Positions 1-9,954 of a stretch of DNA of 64,000 nucleotides are shown here, piece after piece. Source of the stretch: Hybos culiciformis. Its lineage: Eukaryota > Arthropoda > Insecta > Diptera > Hybotidae. The notes beneath the pieces were generated by a model, which did no database searches, was not told where the DNA came from, and was given only the letters and a program-made list of their open reading frames with translations. The stretch lies in contig OZ023275.1 in assembly GCA_964007475.1 (NCBI GenBank), positions 13,495,829 through 13,559,828 of the forward strand, written 5' to 3'. Made by a program: the position numbers and the translations under genes. How positions within the stretch are numbered: position 1 is the first letter of the stretch; each line of letters begins with the position of its first letter.

Positions 1-2843
1 AGTATTCATTCTAATGGACTTATTTTATGAATAAAAAATTAATTATACGATAGGTATCTTGTTAAATTTCTGATAAGATATTAAATTTATTACTTTATTG
101 TTGTTTTTTTTTTTACACAGTAAAATAAAAAAAACCATAAATAAACTTATGAAATATGAGAAATATGAACATGTATTATTAATTGCATGAAACTTATATT
201 TTGTAAATGAATTAAGTAAGAAGTCCTTTCAACTAATACAGAATGAAATCCAATCAAATATTAAAAATTTTCTTTTATAATCATAAACATATATATAATA
301 CTGTCAAATCGATTATTTAATTTAAATGTACAAAATATATAGGCAGCTAGGCACTTGGTTTTCTTTTATATAAATTTAAATTTTGACAATCTGCCGCTTA
401 TTTGACGAGTTCAAGTTGAATTCTGCTGCGATTTGATTATGCAGTTTACTGTTATTATATGTAGAGTATTATACCTATGAAATTCAAACCATTCAATTGC
501 TTCGAGTTAATTTCGTTGTTATCATAATTTCAGTTAATGGACATAATAAATTTAATTTCTAAAGCTGTATGATTTTAGATTAGAAATTTGTACAACGCAG
601 AGTTTTAACATATCTTAAAAAAATCATAAACTTAGCTAGGTAAAAAGATTTAACTAACAAATAGTCAAAATAAATTTTCAAGAAATTAAATAAAGAAAAT
701 AAAATAAAAGAAAAATTATGCAAAAAATTTTATACAATTATTAAATATAGAGCACACACTACTAATGAATGTTTGTGGTAATTTTGTACCATTTGAATTT
801 TGACGATATTAATCATTAAGTTGTGGGTGGTAAGGTCAAGGACAATGATTTTATTTTATACTATAAGTTAATCATTATAAAACTTTTATTTATTTTTTTA
901 CTTATAGAGTTTTTTGAGGCATTAAATTTTTAAAAACATAATGTTAAAACTTTTATGTTTAAATTGAAGGAACTTATTGGTAAGTAAAAAAGTGGTATAT
1001 ATATGAAATTGTTTAAAAAGTTTATTATCCTTATAAGTGTATGGCATTATAGTTTATGTAAGTATTTGATCTTCTAGTTATATACCAAACATGCATGTCA
1101 ATTGTTAAAATATTTACAAGAAAGAAGTTGGCAAGTTTTACTATGTATACGAAATGAAAAATTAATGTGAACTTTAGATTAGGTATATTACATAGTGTTA
1201 CATTGTAATTATTTATATTATTTTATTAAATTTTTCCTTTAATTAGATAAATTGTATTGTAAGTGTCAGAAACCGGAAATTATTAATGTTTCCACTTATC
1301 GTAAATTAGTCAAATTATAGCAATAAATAAATATATACATCAAAATGTTTTTATTTTTGAGTATGCTAAATTCACAATATTATATATGATATATATTCAT
1401 GTAGAATTTTACAAATTAGAAGGTCAGTTTTTTATTTAATTTTATATCCAAAAAAATTTAATAGGATCCTAAACTAAAGATAAAGTATAGAGTGTCCCAA
1501 AAGTATCTAGGTAACAATTATATTGATTTCAAATCAATTATCATGCCGATTTCCGTATTATTATATAGCTTTAATATAATTTTACTTTTGGATTAATTAA
1601 GAATATATAGAGTTTTCTGATCATGTATTCTATATTAATTATTCCAATTTTCTAGTTCTCAATTTTCGAGATTAAGTTTGCTATGTATTATAAAAGTATA
1701 TGTTTTCTTTGTATTGACATTTACTGCGGGAAGAGAAGGATCAACAATTAATAAATATTATATAAATTGAATATCAAAGATTTGAATGACAAACCACAAT
1801 TACGCTAGAGCAATTTAGTTTCTTTTGTAAAATGTGATATTATGCAAAAGAAAATTCAGGAAGGTTTTTTTTTTTCGGTAATGTTACAAGCTTTCCAAGA
1901 TAAATTTTGGCGACAATCCAAAAATATTTTTGTATTAAAAATATTTTAAAATTGAGATAAATAAGAACAAAATATAGTGAAAAATGTTTTTTTATGTATC
2001 AATTCAGTCGGTTTAAGAAAATTTGTATCTTAAAATATTTTAAATTGAGAAATATATTTAGTGCATATGTGTGATTAGATTAGATAAAATAATACGTATA
2101 AGATTTTAATTTTTTTGATACGATTTATATATTATGTATTTGACCTAAACATGGGTTATAGCTTAACATCTGCGAACACATGTATTTTTTTTACAAAAAT
2201 CTTATGAAATGTACTTGGACGAAATTTTTATTAATAAAATATGAAGTTAATGAAGTTTTTCTTTTATGGATTGTTTTTTCAGTTTACTCCTTCAATCAAA
2301 TTTAAATTTAGTTTTAGTAGACAATAAAATTGCGGTACAAAATGAGTCTGAAAACTGCAAGAAAATCCTGTGCAGCAATACATTTAAAATTGTATACGAA
2401 TATTCTTCATTTGTTTGGTTTAAAAATTTTTCATACATTGGTTTTTATGTAATAAAAAGTTAAAAAAAAACATAAAAACATATATATTTTTACCATTTTT
2501 AACATTTCAAAAACGATGATTTATTTTTTATCGTAATTTTTGCATTGAAATTTCATTTTTTGCTCGTTAAAATTTAACTTTCTATAAGAGAGAGATTGGT
2601 TTGACAAAATATGTTTTTTTTTTATTTATTTATTTATAATTCTATTTATAAGGCCCATAAACATACATATAAATACAATGTATACCTGAATATCACATTA
2701 GGTTATATAATATTATGTATATATGTATGTTTTTATATAGGCAGAATCAAGTTATATTATGTTGTAAATAGTACATACAAAATGTTATATAAATTAATAA
2801 AATTATAAAATAAAATGATTTCTTTGTCGAAATTGAGATAAAC
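1..2843. other. AT-rich non-coding sequence
   Basis: No supportable gene is visible on either strand. The few open frames are short, rich in Phe/Leu/Ile/Lys/Asn and fit chance in AT-rich DNA. Around 1490-1515 there is a string resembling the outer end of some insect DNA transposons (GTGTCCCAAAAGT), but no partner end was found. Confidence 0.6.
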
Positions 2844-2856
2844 TTTAGTTTTATTC

Positions 2857-3393
2857 TGGAAAATATTAATCAATCCAGAGAAAACACAAGCAATATATTT
2901 TACAAGAAAAAGGAAAAGTTGTTTTATTCCCCAAACAAATTTAGCTATTGAAAATACAGATATTCCATGGGAAAATAATATAAGATACCTGGGAGTACAA
3001 TTAGATAAAAAATTATTATTTAATGTACATATATCTAAAATAGTAAATAGAGCTAACGTCCTTATTAAAATTTTATATCCTTTGATAAATAAAAAATCTT
3101 CATTAAACCAAAAAAATAAATTAATTATATTCAAAGTGATATTTCAACCAGTATTATGCTATGCCTCACCAGTATGGTACAAGTCGTCAGACTGTCATAT
3201 TAAAAAAGTACAAGTTATTCAAAATAAAATATTAAAATTGATTTCAAATTTGCCTCACCGTTTTCCTACTGTTCTACTGCATAAGAAAACCAACATTGAT
3301 TTAATTAAAGATAGACTTAATATTATAGCAGAAAATTTTTTTAATAAATGTAACTACTCAGATAACATATTAATCAGACAAATGATAATCTGA
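2857..3393 (+). pseudogene. reverse transcriptase C-terminal fragment (LINE)
   Basis: An open frame of 178 codons runs from the LINE truncation point to a TGA. The first residues, WKILINPEKTQAIYFTRKR, match the segment after the RT catalytic core of jockey/CR1-type elements (the usual form is WKIxINPxKT). They are followed by RYLGVQLDKKL and then LCYASPVW, the conserved Y-A-x-P-V-W of the RT thumb region, and QVIQNKILKLI. Nothing upstream of the catalytic palm, including the YxDD box, is present. The frame has no internal stop or shift, so the insertion is probably fairly young. An ATG at 3082 lies inside the domain and is not a real start. Confidence 0.88.
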
Positions 3394-3672
3394 AAATCCG
3401 TCACTTGTAAATTGTAAATAATATATGTAAATACAGTATTTAAGCTTTTTTTTTTTTTTAAACTAATTTAAGTTCAAATAAGGTTTTTGAAAATTTTCCT
3501 TACAAATAAAATAGTTAAAGAATTAAATAAATTTACAAATTAAAAATAATATATACATAATTCAGTAGAAGAGGAAATTGTATCCTAAACTCTGAGTAAT
3601 TAAGAAGTTAAGCGAAATTTATTGTAAAATTAAAAAGTTATATTAATAAAAATTGAATTGAATTGAATTGAA
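2857..3672 (+). mobile_element. 5'-truncated jockey/CR1-like LINE with 13-bp TSD
   Basis: Seen directly: an 816-bp insertion bounded by a perfect 13-bp direct repeat, TTTAGTTTTATTC, at 2844-2856 and 3673-3685. It begins in the middle of a reverse-transcriptase reading frame, has about 250 bp of 3' UTR after the stop at 3391-3393, and ends in a short tandem tail, (AATTG)4 at 3651-3670. A truncated 5' end, a simple-repeat 3' tail and a variable-length target duplication are the hallmarks of target-primed reverse transcription by non-LTR retrotransposons. The clade (jockey-like) is inferred from the RT C-terminal motifs. The copy is dead because it lacks ORF1, endonuclease and most of the RT. 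Confidence 0.9.
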
Positions 3673-3946
3673 TTTAGTTTTATTCCATTTACTTGATGTA
3701 TAGATATAAAAAAATTTTGTAACGAAAATGTTTTGTTATAAAATATATGTAGGTTCCTAACTTTATTATAATCTTGATTTATCATCACAATTCCTATATA
3801 AATTATACGTACAGAAAACTTAACTTGTTATATCCTTTTGTAATAAAAAAAAACTTTACAACCGAGTTAAGTGAAATCTATTGTTTTTTTTTTATACAAT
3901 TGGGTCGACAAATATTGATTGCCCTATCTGATATTTGCATCGCTTT

Positions 3947-4667
3947 CAGTGGTTCTTAACCGGTGGTGCACGCACCCCTTAGGGGTGCGAGCTTGAATAT
4001 TTGGGGGTGCGAAATTGTAATTTTCCAAATTCACGTGTAGCTAGCAAAATAAAAAACTAATCTTAAAAATTCATTTTGGTTAGTAAATTTTTTATTCACA
4101 AAACATTTTTTAAATATGTTTGTAAATTATAAACCATAGAAACAAATTAATTTTTGTATTTTTTCTACAATTACAAAAATTCAAATGCGTTTCTATAGTG
4201 ATTTTTATATTTCCTCGAAATTTTAGTTGATTGTTGCGATTATTCTTAGAAATATAAATACTGATTCGAACATTACATTGAATAAAGATTTAAAAATAAT
4301 TGAATTTTAGTGTTGATTATTACAAGTTTGAATTTTTGTGTTGAATATTAAAAGTTAAATATTAATAATAAAACAATTAATACAAGTTAATTTTACAAGT
4401 TTAGTTGAATATTTATATTCTAATTATTAGAATATAATTTGGTACATTAAAGTCAAATTCAAAAGGTAAGCTAAAATATAGCAATAATAGATAGAAGTTT
4501 AATATTTTTTTAGTGTTTTATTAAAAAATTTAATTTAGTATAAAAAATATGTTTTGCATAATGTTTGTTTTTTAATTTATATAAGTCAATAATTTCTGGT
4601 AAGGGGTGCGAGAATATTGTTTGAAAATTTTAGGGGTGCCGGTAGCTAAAAAGGTTAAGAACCACTG
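3947..4667 (+). mobile_element. 721-bp non-autonomous hAT element, copy 1
   Basis: The element starts with CAGTGGTTCTTAACC and ends with its exact inverse, GGTTAAGAACCACTG, the classic hAT terminal inverted repeat. Just inside the left end is a palindromic hairpin (GCACCCCTTAGGGGTGC). The AT-rich interior has no transposase frame, so it depends on a transposase elsewhere. A twin of exactly the same length lies inverted at 59407-60127, and I found no difference in the parts compared. Unlike the twin, this copy has no clear 8-bp target duplication: the left flank is ATCGCTTT and the right flank CTCTAAGC. Confidence 0.9.
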
Positions 4668-6314
4668 CTCTAAGCCATCTGAGTTCTATCCATTTTGCTC
4701 TATCCAAAGTGATTTAAAAATCTATAAAAATTATATTGTATTTACAAAATGTACAATGTAAATATTATAAAAATACGAAATATAATATTTTGAATGGTCA
4801 TTTCTTCAAAAAAAAAAATCATTTTAATATCATTTTAATATCGGATTTAAATACTTAAAGAAAAAATTTGAAAAAAGTTAGAAAATGGTATTAAATTTTT
4901 GCACATTAAAATTCTTTTGTCTCGTTCTCTTAGCTGTCAGTGGTTTTCTTTTTATCGTATATATATTTTAACTTACCTTTACATGTTTGTCAAAAATATT
5001 TTAAATGAAACTTCAAAGGAAATATTCTTGGGTTATTCTTGTTTGCCTTAAGAGCATATCTTAAAAAATTAAACCCATAATAAAAAGATTAATTTTGAAA
5101 TGAAAAATATATATTTTGAAAAGAAAAAGAAAAAAAAAAAACAACATAAAATATATCCTTTTGAGATTATTCAATGAAATAAAATTTAATAAAGTATAAT
5201 GTCAAGGATTTCTCAATTTACAACAAGTTATCGTCAGAAAAAAAAAATCAAATAAGAATGAATACTTTTTGCTTCTGTAAAATTTATCCAATTTAAATGA
5301 ATATAGAAAAATTGAAAGTTTGAAATTTGAATAAAAAAAATTTGCAAAATTTCGTAATAATAACATATTATAGCAGCTATGTTAGATATTTTGTCGATTT
5401 TTCATCATTGCCAAGAACTTTGACAATTGGACGAAATTTTAAAGAATATTTTTTATTTTACACTCTTGTGTGCAAATAAATACAATCACTCTGTTTTGAT
5501 ATTTTTGATTATTTAATAGAATCTGTTATGGACCTGTTAGAGAAAAAAAGGTTTAGAAGTTAAGATTTGAGAAAAAAATATTTTTAAATTCACATTCAAA
5601 GCTTTATTATCAAAAAGTACAGAAAAGATTTTAAGCTATACACGATTTTACATTTTTAAAACGATGATAATCTCAGTAGATTCCGGAAATGCCATTAAAG
5701 GCCTTTATTAAGAAGATCAATGTGCATTTAAATTGTCAAAGATTATTTTTAAAACTAAACCAAACTAAACACAATTGATAAAAAATACGAAAAATTTGCA
5801 ATTTTGACATTTTTTTTGTACTTTCAATTCAACAAACATTTATTTTTTGCTTTCAAGTAATCTTTTAGTTGTTACATCATCAAGATGATCGCAAACAATC
5901 GTTTTGTTCTGTATTAGAAGTGTTTTGTATTAATTTATATATTTAACTAATTTCTTAACAGATAGCTGACACCCATGCAGACAAATACTAAATGGATCTA
6001 AATTGCTTTAATCAACGAAGAGAAAAATTCAAAACTCAAAATGATCAGCTCAAAATCATATTGAAAAGTTAAAAAAAAACAGAAAAGAAGTTAAAAACCT
6101 TGTAATTTATATAGATTTTCTGGAAATAGAAAACAACAACTGAAACTAATGAAATTGAATTTTTATTATTTTAATAAGGAGAAATTACAATGAAATTATA
6201 ATAAAAATATGATCAAAAAATAAAATTATATTTACACTGAAAAAATAGCTCCAAATTTTAGAATGAAAAAAAAGTGGGCAATATACGATTTGTGTTTGAA
6301 ATACTAAAATATTT
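4668..6314. other. AT-rich non-coding sequence
   Basis: No gene or clear repeat is seen. This is the region downstream of the collagen-like gene, which is read leftwards. Confidence 0.5.
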
Positions 6315-6320
6315 TTTATT
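6315..6320 (-). promoter_or_regulatory. putative polyadenylation signal of the collagen-like gene
   Basis: The plus strand reads TTTATT, which is AATAAA on the minus strand. It lies about 24 nt past the TAG stop of the collagen-like exon. Position and motif fit a short 3' UTR, but AATAAA is frequent by chance in such AT-rich DNA. Confidence 0.4.
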
Positions 6321-6343
6321 TACTTAATTAACAGATCTTCTAT

Positions 6344-7153
6344 CTATGCTGCGGTTGAGCGTGGTCTTGCGGTTGTGCGTGTTGTTGCGGTTGTGCGTGT
6401 TGTTGCGGTTGTGCGTGGTGTTGTTACTGTAGTTGTTGGTGGTGTTGTTGAATCCATAATTGGACAATCAGTTGAACAACCTGGTATAAGAACTTGGATT
6501 GGAACAGTTCTACAAACTGGTATAATTACGATAATTTCTTGACATGGAACAAAATGACGAATTACTTTGCCATCAGGACCAGGACGACCGATTGGCCCAA
6601 TAACGCCATCTGGGCCTGGGATTCCTGGACCGCCTGGTGGACCAGGTAAACCATAAGGACCATAAGGACCGGCAGGTCCAATTGCCCCTGGACTACCGGG
6701 TGGACCATCGTAACCAGCTGCACCGACTTTGCCATCAGGTCCGGGTGCTCCGGGTGGACCTTTTGGACCAGGTGCTCCAGTGGAACCTGGATCTCCATGT
6801 TGTCCAGCGGGACCAGGTGAACCTGGTTGACCTTTTTGCCCATCATTGCCTGCAACACCTTTTGGTCCTTGTACTCCAGGAATTCCTGACAAACCCTGAG
6901 GTCCAGTTGGTCCTTTGTTTCCAGGTCCACCCTTTTTTCCTGGTGCACCCGGCAGTCCTGGAATTCCTTTAATTCCTGGATTTCCTATTAACCCTGGAGA
7001 GCCCTTATCACCTTTATCGCCTTTAGGGCCCACTTTACCTTTAGGTCCTGCATCACCGTCACACCCTGGATCTCCTGGATTCCCCTTTGGACATAATGAG
7101 CAAGTTACGCCCTTACAACAATTATCATATGAAACACCGCCTGCATTGCATTC
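6344..7153 (-). CDS. collagen-like secreted protein, terminal exon (partial gene)
   Basis: An open exon of 269 codons plus TAG. It begins at 7153 after a long polypyrimidine run ending in CAG (minus strand, 7167-7154), so it enters by splicing in phase 0. Residues 1-23 are Cys-rich (C2, C12, C13, C18, C21). Residues 24-197 are 58 perfect Gly-X-Y triplets without interruption, many of them GPP, GIP, GPK or GDK, which is enough to form a collagen triple helix. Residues 198-230 hold four Cys (C204, C214, C226, C230) in a hydrophobic stretch that may trimerise or disulphide-link chains. From about 235 the tail is Thr/Pro/Arg-rich (TTATTR repeats), probably O-glycosylated. Signal peptide and first exons are not in this exon and were not found. 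GC content and codon use stand out sharply from the surroundings. The layout (short helix between Cys clusters) recalls minor or cuticle-type collagens, not fibrillar ones. The exact family and role, such as matrix, cuticle, silk or saliva, are unknown. Confidence 0.88.
   Translation of the reverse strand, partial: ECNAGGVSYDNCCKGVTCSLCPKGNPGDPGCDGDAGPKGKVGPKGDKGDKGSPGLIGNPGIKGIPGLPGAPGKKGGPGNKGPTGPQGLSGIPGVQGPKGVAGNDGQKGQPGSPGPAGQHGDPGSTGAPGPKGPPGAPGPDGKVGAAGYDGPPGSPGAIGPAGPYGPYGLPGPPGGPGIPGPDGVIGPIGRPGPDGKVIRHFVPCQEIIVIIPVCRTVPIQVLIPGCSTDCPIMDSTTPPTTTVTTPRTTATTRTTATTRTTARPRSTAA
6351..6422 (-). repeat. coding minisatellite, 18 bp x 4
   Basis: Four tandem 18-bp units; the two central ones (6369-6386 and 6387-6404) are identical. 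Read on the minus strand in the collagen-like frame, each unit encodes six residues, TTATTR or a close variant. It makes the Thr/Arg-rich C-terminal tail. Being a multiple of three, the array can change length without breaking the frame. Confidence 0.85.
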
Positions 7154-8966
7154 CTGAAAAAAAAAAATTTATTTAAAATATAATATCTATTAAATTCATT
7201 AAAATATGAATTAAATAATTACATAAATAAATATGAATAGGGTACAAAATAATAAGATTTTCATAGCCAAATTTTTGATTGCAAAAAAATTTTAACTATT
7301 CCAATTTAAATTAAAATTTAACTAAATAATTTTTTAAAAATAAAATACTTTTTATAGACTTGGACAGACTTCGTCACACACATAATATTTTTCTTTAATA
7401 AATAATTATATGCAAATAATTTGCTGACATATGTTTTTTGAATTCATTTATGTATTTAATAATTGAAAAAAAAAAAAATTTAAATATCTTAATATTATTT
7501 GTGTATAATTTAATTATGGAAGAGATTTTTTTTTTCAACCACACATCAACATTTTTGCCACATCGAGTCGAGAACATTATTTTATATAATATAATTTAAC
7601 AATTTTTTGAAAGATAACTCAACAATATACTTATGTGTATATATTTATTTGTTTAATGTCTACATTACGGTTCGATAACTTGATATTGTAGGTCTGAATT
7701 AAGCTGACGTCTATGACTGAATAATTTAATTCAAAGGCTTTGGAACACTAGAAAATATCTATTGTAATTATAGTAGTAGATAATGATTTATAGATTTGCG
7801 ATAGAATGTACCTACCTTTTTTACTAATCTACTTATAAAAATAATTATAATATTTTTTGGTTTTAAGATAAGAGATTCTTCCAGCCTGTAAAGCTGAAAA
7901 GATACATTATTTATTATATTTCTTATTAAAATAAATAAAAATAATAAATAAAAATTGTATATAAAAATTATATATGTATAAATATTATGAGATAAAAATG
8001 TTTACAAACAGAAAAAAAAATTACATTTGAACACGTTAATTTTTTAATATTTAAATATTTTAAATATATAAATGCTAAGGTAAATAAAAATAAATTCGTT
8101 TTAATAAAATTGTTAAAATTAAAAAAAAAATATTTTAGGCAATGTTGGGTTCACTAATGAGTGCATAAAACGTAAATCTCTAATCTTAAAAGATTCGAGT
8201 AGTTTAGGTTTAAATCACATAATTCTTCCAATCTAAACTGGTTCCATAATTACATTGTTTTTTCAATTCAAACAATTTTTATATATTCCACCTTTATCAC
8301 TGGATCAGTTAACCGAAGTATTACATCCAATCCTCAAAAACCAAAAAAGTCTTGTTTATTCAACAAAATTTCAAATTTACATATTGGAATCAATTTAGGA
8401 ACCATGATATTTTTTTTTGACCAAGTAGGAACTGACCGAAAATGAACTGACCGAACCAAGTAGGAACTGACCGAAAATGAATCGAAATTAATGAATTTTA
8501 TTGCAAATTTAATTGATTTCATTACAAATTTCTCTGTGGCATGCAGTAACAATGAACTTGCAATTACTTTTTGCCTCACTTTGAAATTAATAACGAATTT
8601 ATAATTTCAATGACAACTCAAAGTTCCACTAATTTTAAATTGCTTATATAAAAATTTTAAGATATCGATGATATGTGTTATCTTCAGATTGTAGTTAATG
8701 GAATATTGTATTTTCATCGGAAATACGGATATGTGCCAAATTTCAGAAAAATCGTAAGATTTGAATGAAACAAACAAACTGACCAAAAATATCTAAATCC
8801 AAGTCGCAGAAGTCTGCTAATAATGCAATAACATTTTTTTGCATATATTTTCTAACAAAAATTTTAAGAAAACAAACTTTCAAATCCTGGATCTGCATGT
8901 CTTCAAACAACACCGTGGATTCAATACTTTTATTTAGAAATCCAAATCAAAAAAAAGAAAAAAAAA
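7154..8966. other. AT-rich intron/intergenic sequence with TE-like debris
   Basis: Immediately upstream of the collagen-like exon, so at least the start is intron. No further exon is recognised. At 8690-8790 the text GTGCCAAATTTCAGAAAAATC followed by ACAAACAAACTGACC resembles strings common in insect Helitron-type repeats, suggesting an old fragment. Confidence 0.45.
8420..8481. repeat. 35-bp tandem duplication
   Basis: The unit starting ACCAAGTAGGAACTGACCGA at 8420-8454 is repeated for about 27 bp from 8455. It contains a shorter internal echo of AACTGACCGA. Confidence 0.85.
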
Positions 8967-9953
8967 TCTAATAAATAAAAATGAAAATTCTCTGTTTCTC
9001 TGTTTCTCTGTCCTCAATCACGCCTAAACCGCTGGACCGATTTGGCTGAAATTTTGAACTTAAGTATCATTGGGGCCCGAGATGGTTATAGGGTACTAGA
9101 AATTTTGGTCTGAGGCCCCGGCGGGCCGGCGGGGGGCTATCTTAGAAGCCGATCTTGAAATTTAGGTATATTCCAATAAAATATAGTAGCGTTGGACCCG
9201 AAAACTCTATTTAAAAAACTGGATGTTGAAAGGCCCCCAACCGTTGTCCCAGGGCTCAATTGGGGGGATTACAAAACAAAATCCGAAATTTTGAAATTTT
9301 GAAGTTAAGTAGCATTGGACCTGAGATGGTTATAGGATACTAGAAATTTCGATCCGAAGCCCCGACGGGGGGGATACCTTACAAGCCGATTTTGCAATTT
9401 AGGTATATTCCGACAAAATGTTGTAGCGTTGGAACCGAAAAGCCTATTTAAAAAACTGGATGTTGGAAGGCCCCTAACCGTCCCAGGGCTCAATTGGGGG
9501 CATATACAACAAATTTCGAAATTTAAAAATTTTGAAAATAAGGAGTCTAGTGACCCGATTGGTTATATTTTTGATCTGAGGCACCGACGGGGGGCTACAT
9601 TAGAAGGCGGTTTTGCAATTTAGGTATATTCCGATAAAATGTTATAGCGTTCGACCCGAATCGACTATTAAGAAAACTGGATGTGTTAAGGCACCGGGGA
9701 AGTGGCTATTTAACAAATTTTGAAATTCTGTTTTTTTAGTGCACAAAATGCAATTTAGGTATGTTCCGATAAAATATTATAGCGTTGGACCCGAATCGAC
9801 TATTTAGAAGACTGCATGTGTTAAGGCACCGGTGAAGTGGGTATTTAACAAATTTTGAAATTCTGTTTTTTTTAGTGCACGAAATCTGGATTAACGTGTT
9901 TTGATATTAATATAAGTTCGGGACTACCGTGCGAAGCCGGGTATTTCGACTAG
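8967..9953 (+). mobile_element. non-autonomous Helitron, about 987 bp
   Basis: Begins with TC after an A (A8966|TC) and ends with CTAG before a T (9950-9953|T9954), which is the Helitron rule of insertion between A and T. There are no terminal inverted repeats. The 5' part carries TCTCTGTTTCTC and then AAACCGCTGGACCGATTTGG, a string widespread in insect Helitrons. The 3' end has a GC-rich, imperfect hairpin-like CCGTGCGAAGCCGGG about 13 bp before the terminus. There is no Rep/helicase ORF, so movement would depend on an autonomous partner. The interior is GC-rich and tandemly repeated. Confidence 0.75.
9061..9895 (+). repeat. tandem array of about 240-bp units inside the Helitron
   Basis: Units start at about 9061, 9306 and 9539, each with a version of TAAGTA(T/G)CATTGG, then GAGATGGTTATA, an AGGCCCCGRCGG-type GC block, and AATTTAGGTATATTCC. 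A fourth, partial unit from 9751 is a 135-bp duplication of the second half of unit 3, starting CAATTTAGGTAT (compare 9616). Units differ by many substitutions and small indels, so the array is older than the most recent insertions in the window. Confidence 0.85.
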
Positions 9954-9954
9954 T

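Noticed and set aside
6562..7157. Open frames overlapping the collagen-like exon in other frames (6562-6948 minus, 6637-6972 plus, 6915-7157 plus)
   Set aside because: They are mirror frames of the Gly-X-Y repeat: triplet periodicity removes stops in several frames. Only the minus frame with Gly at every third residue makes sense.
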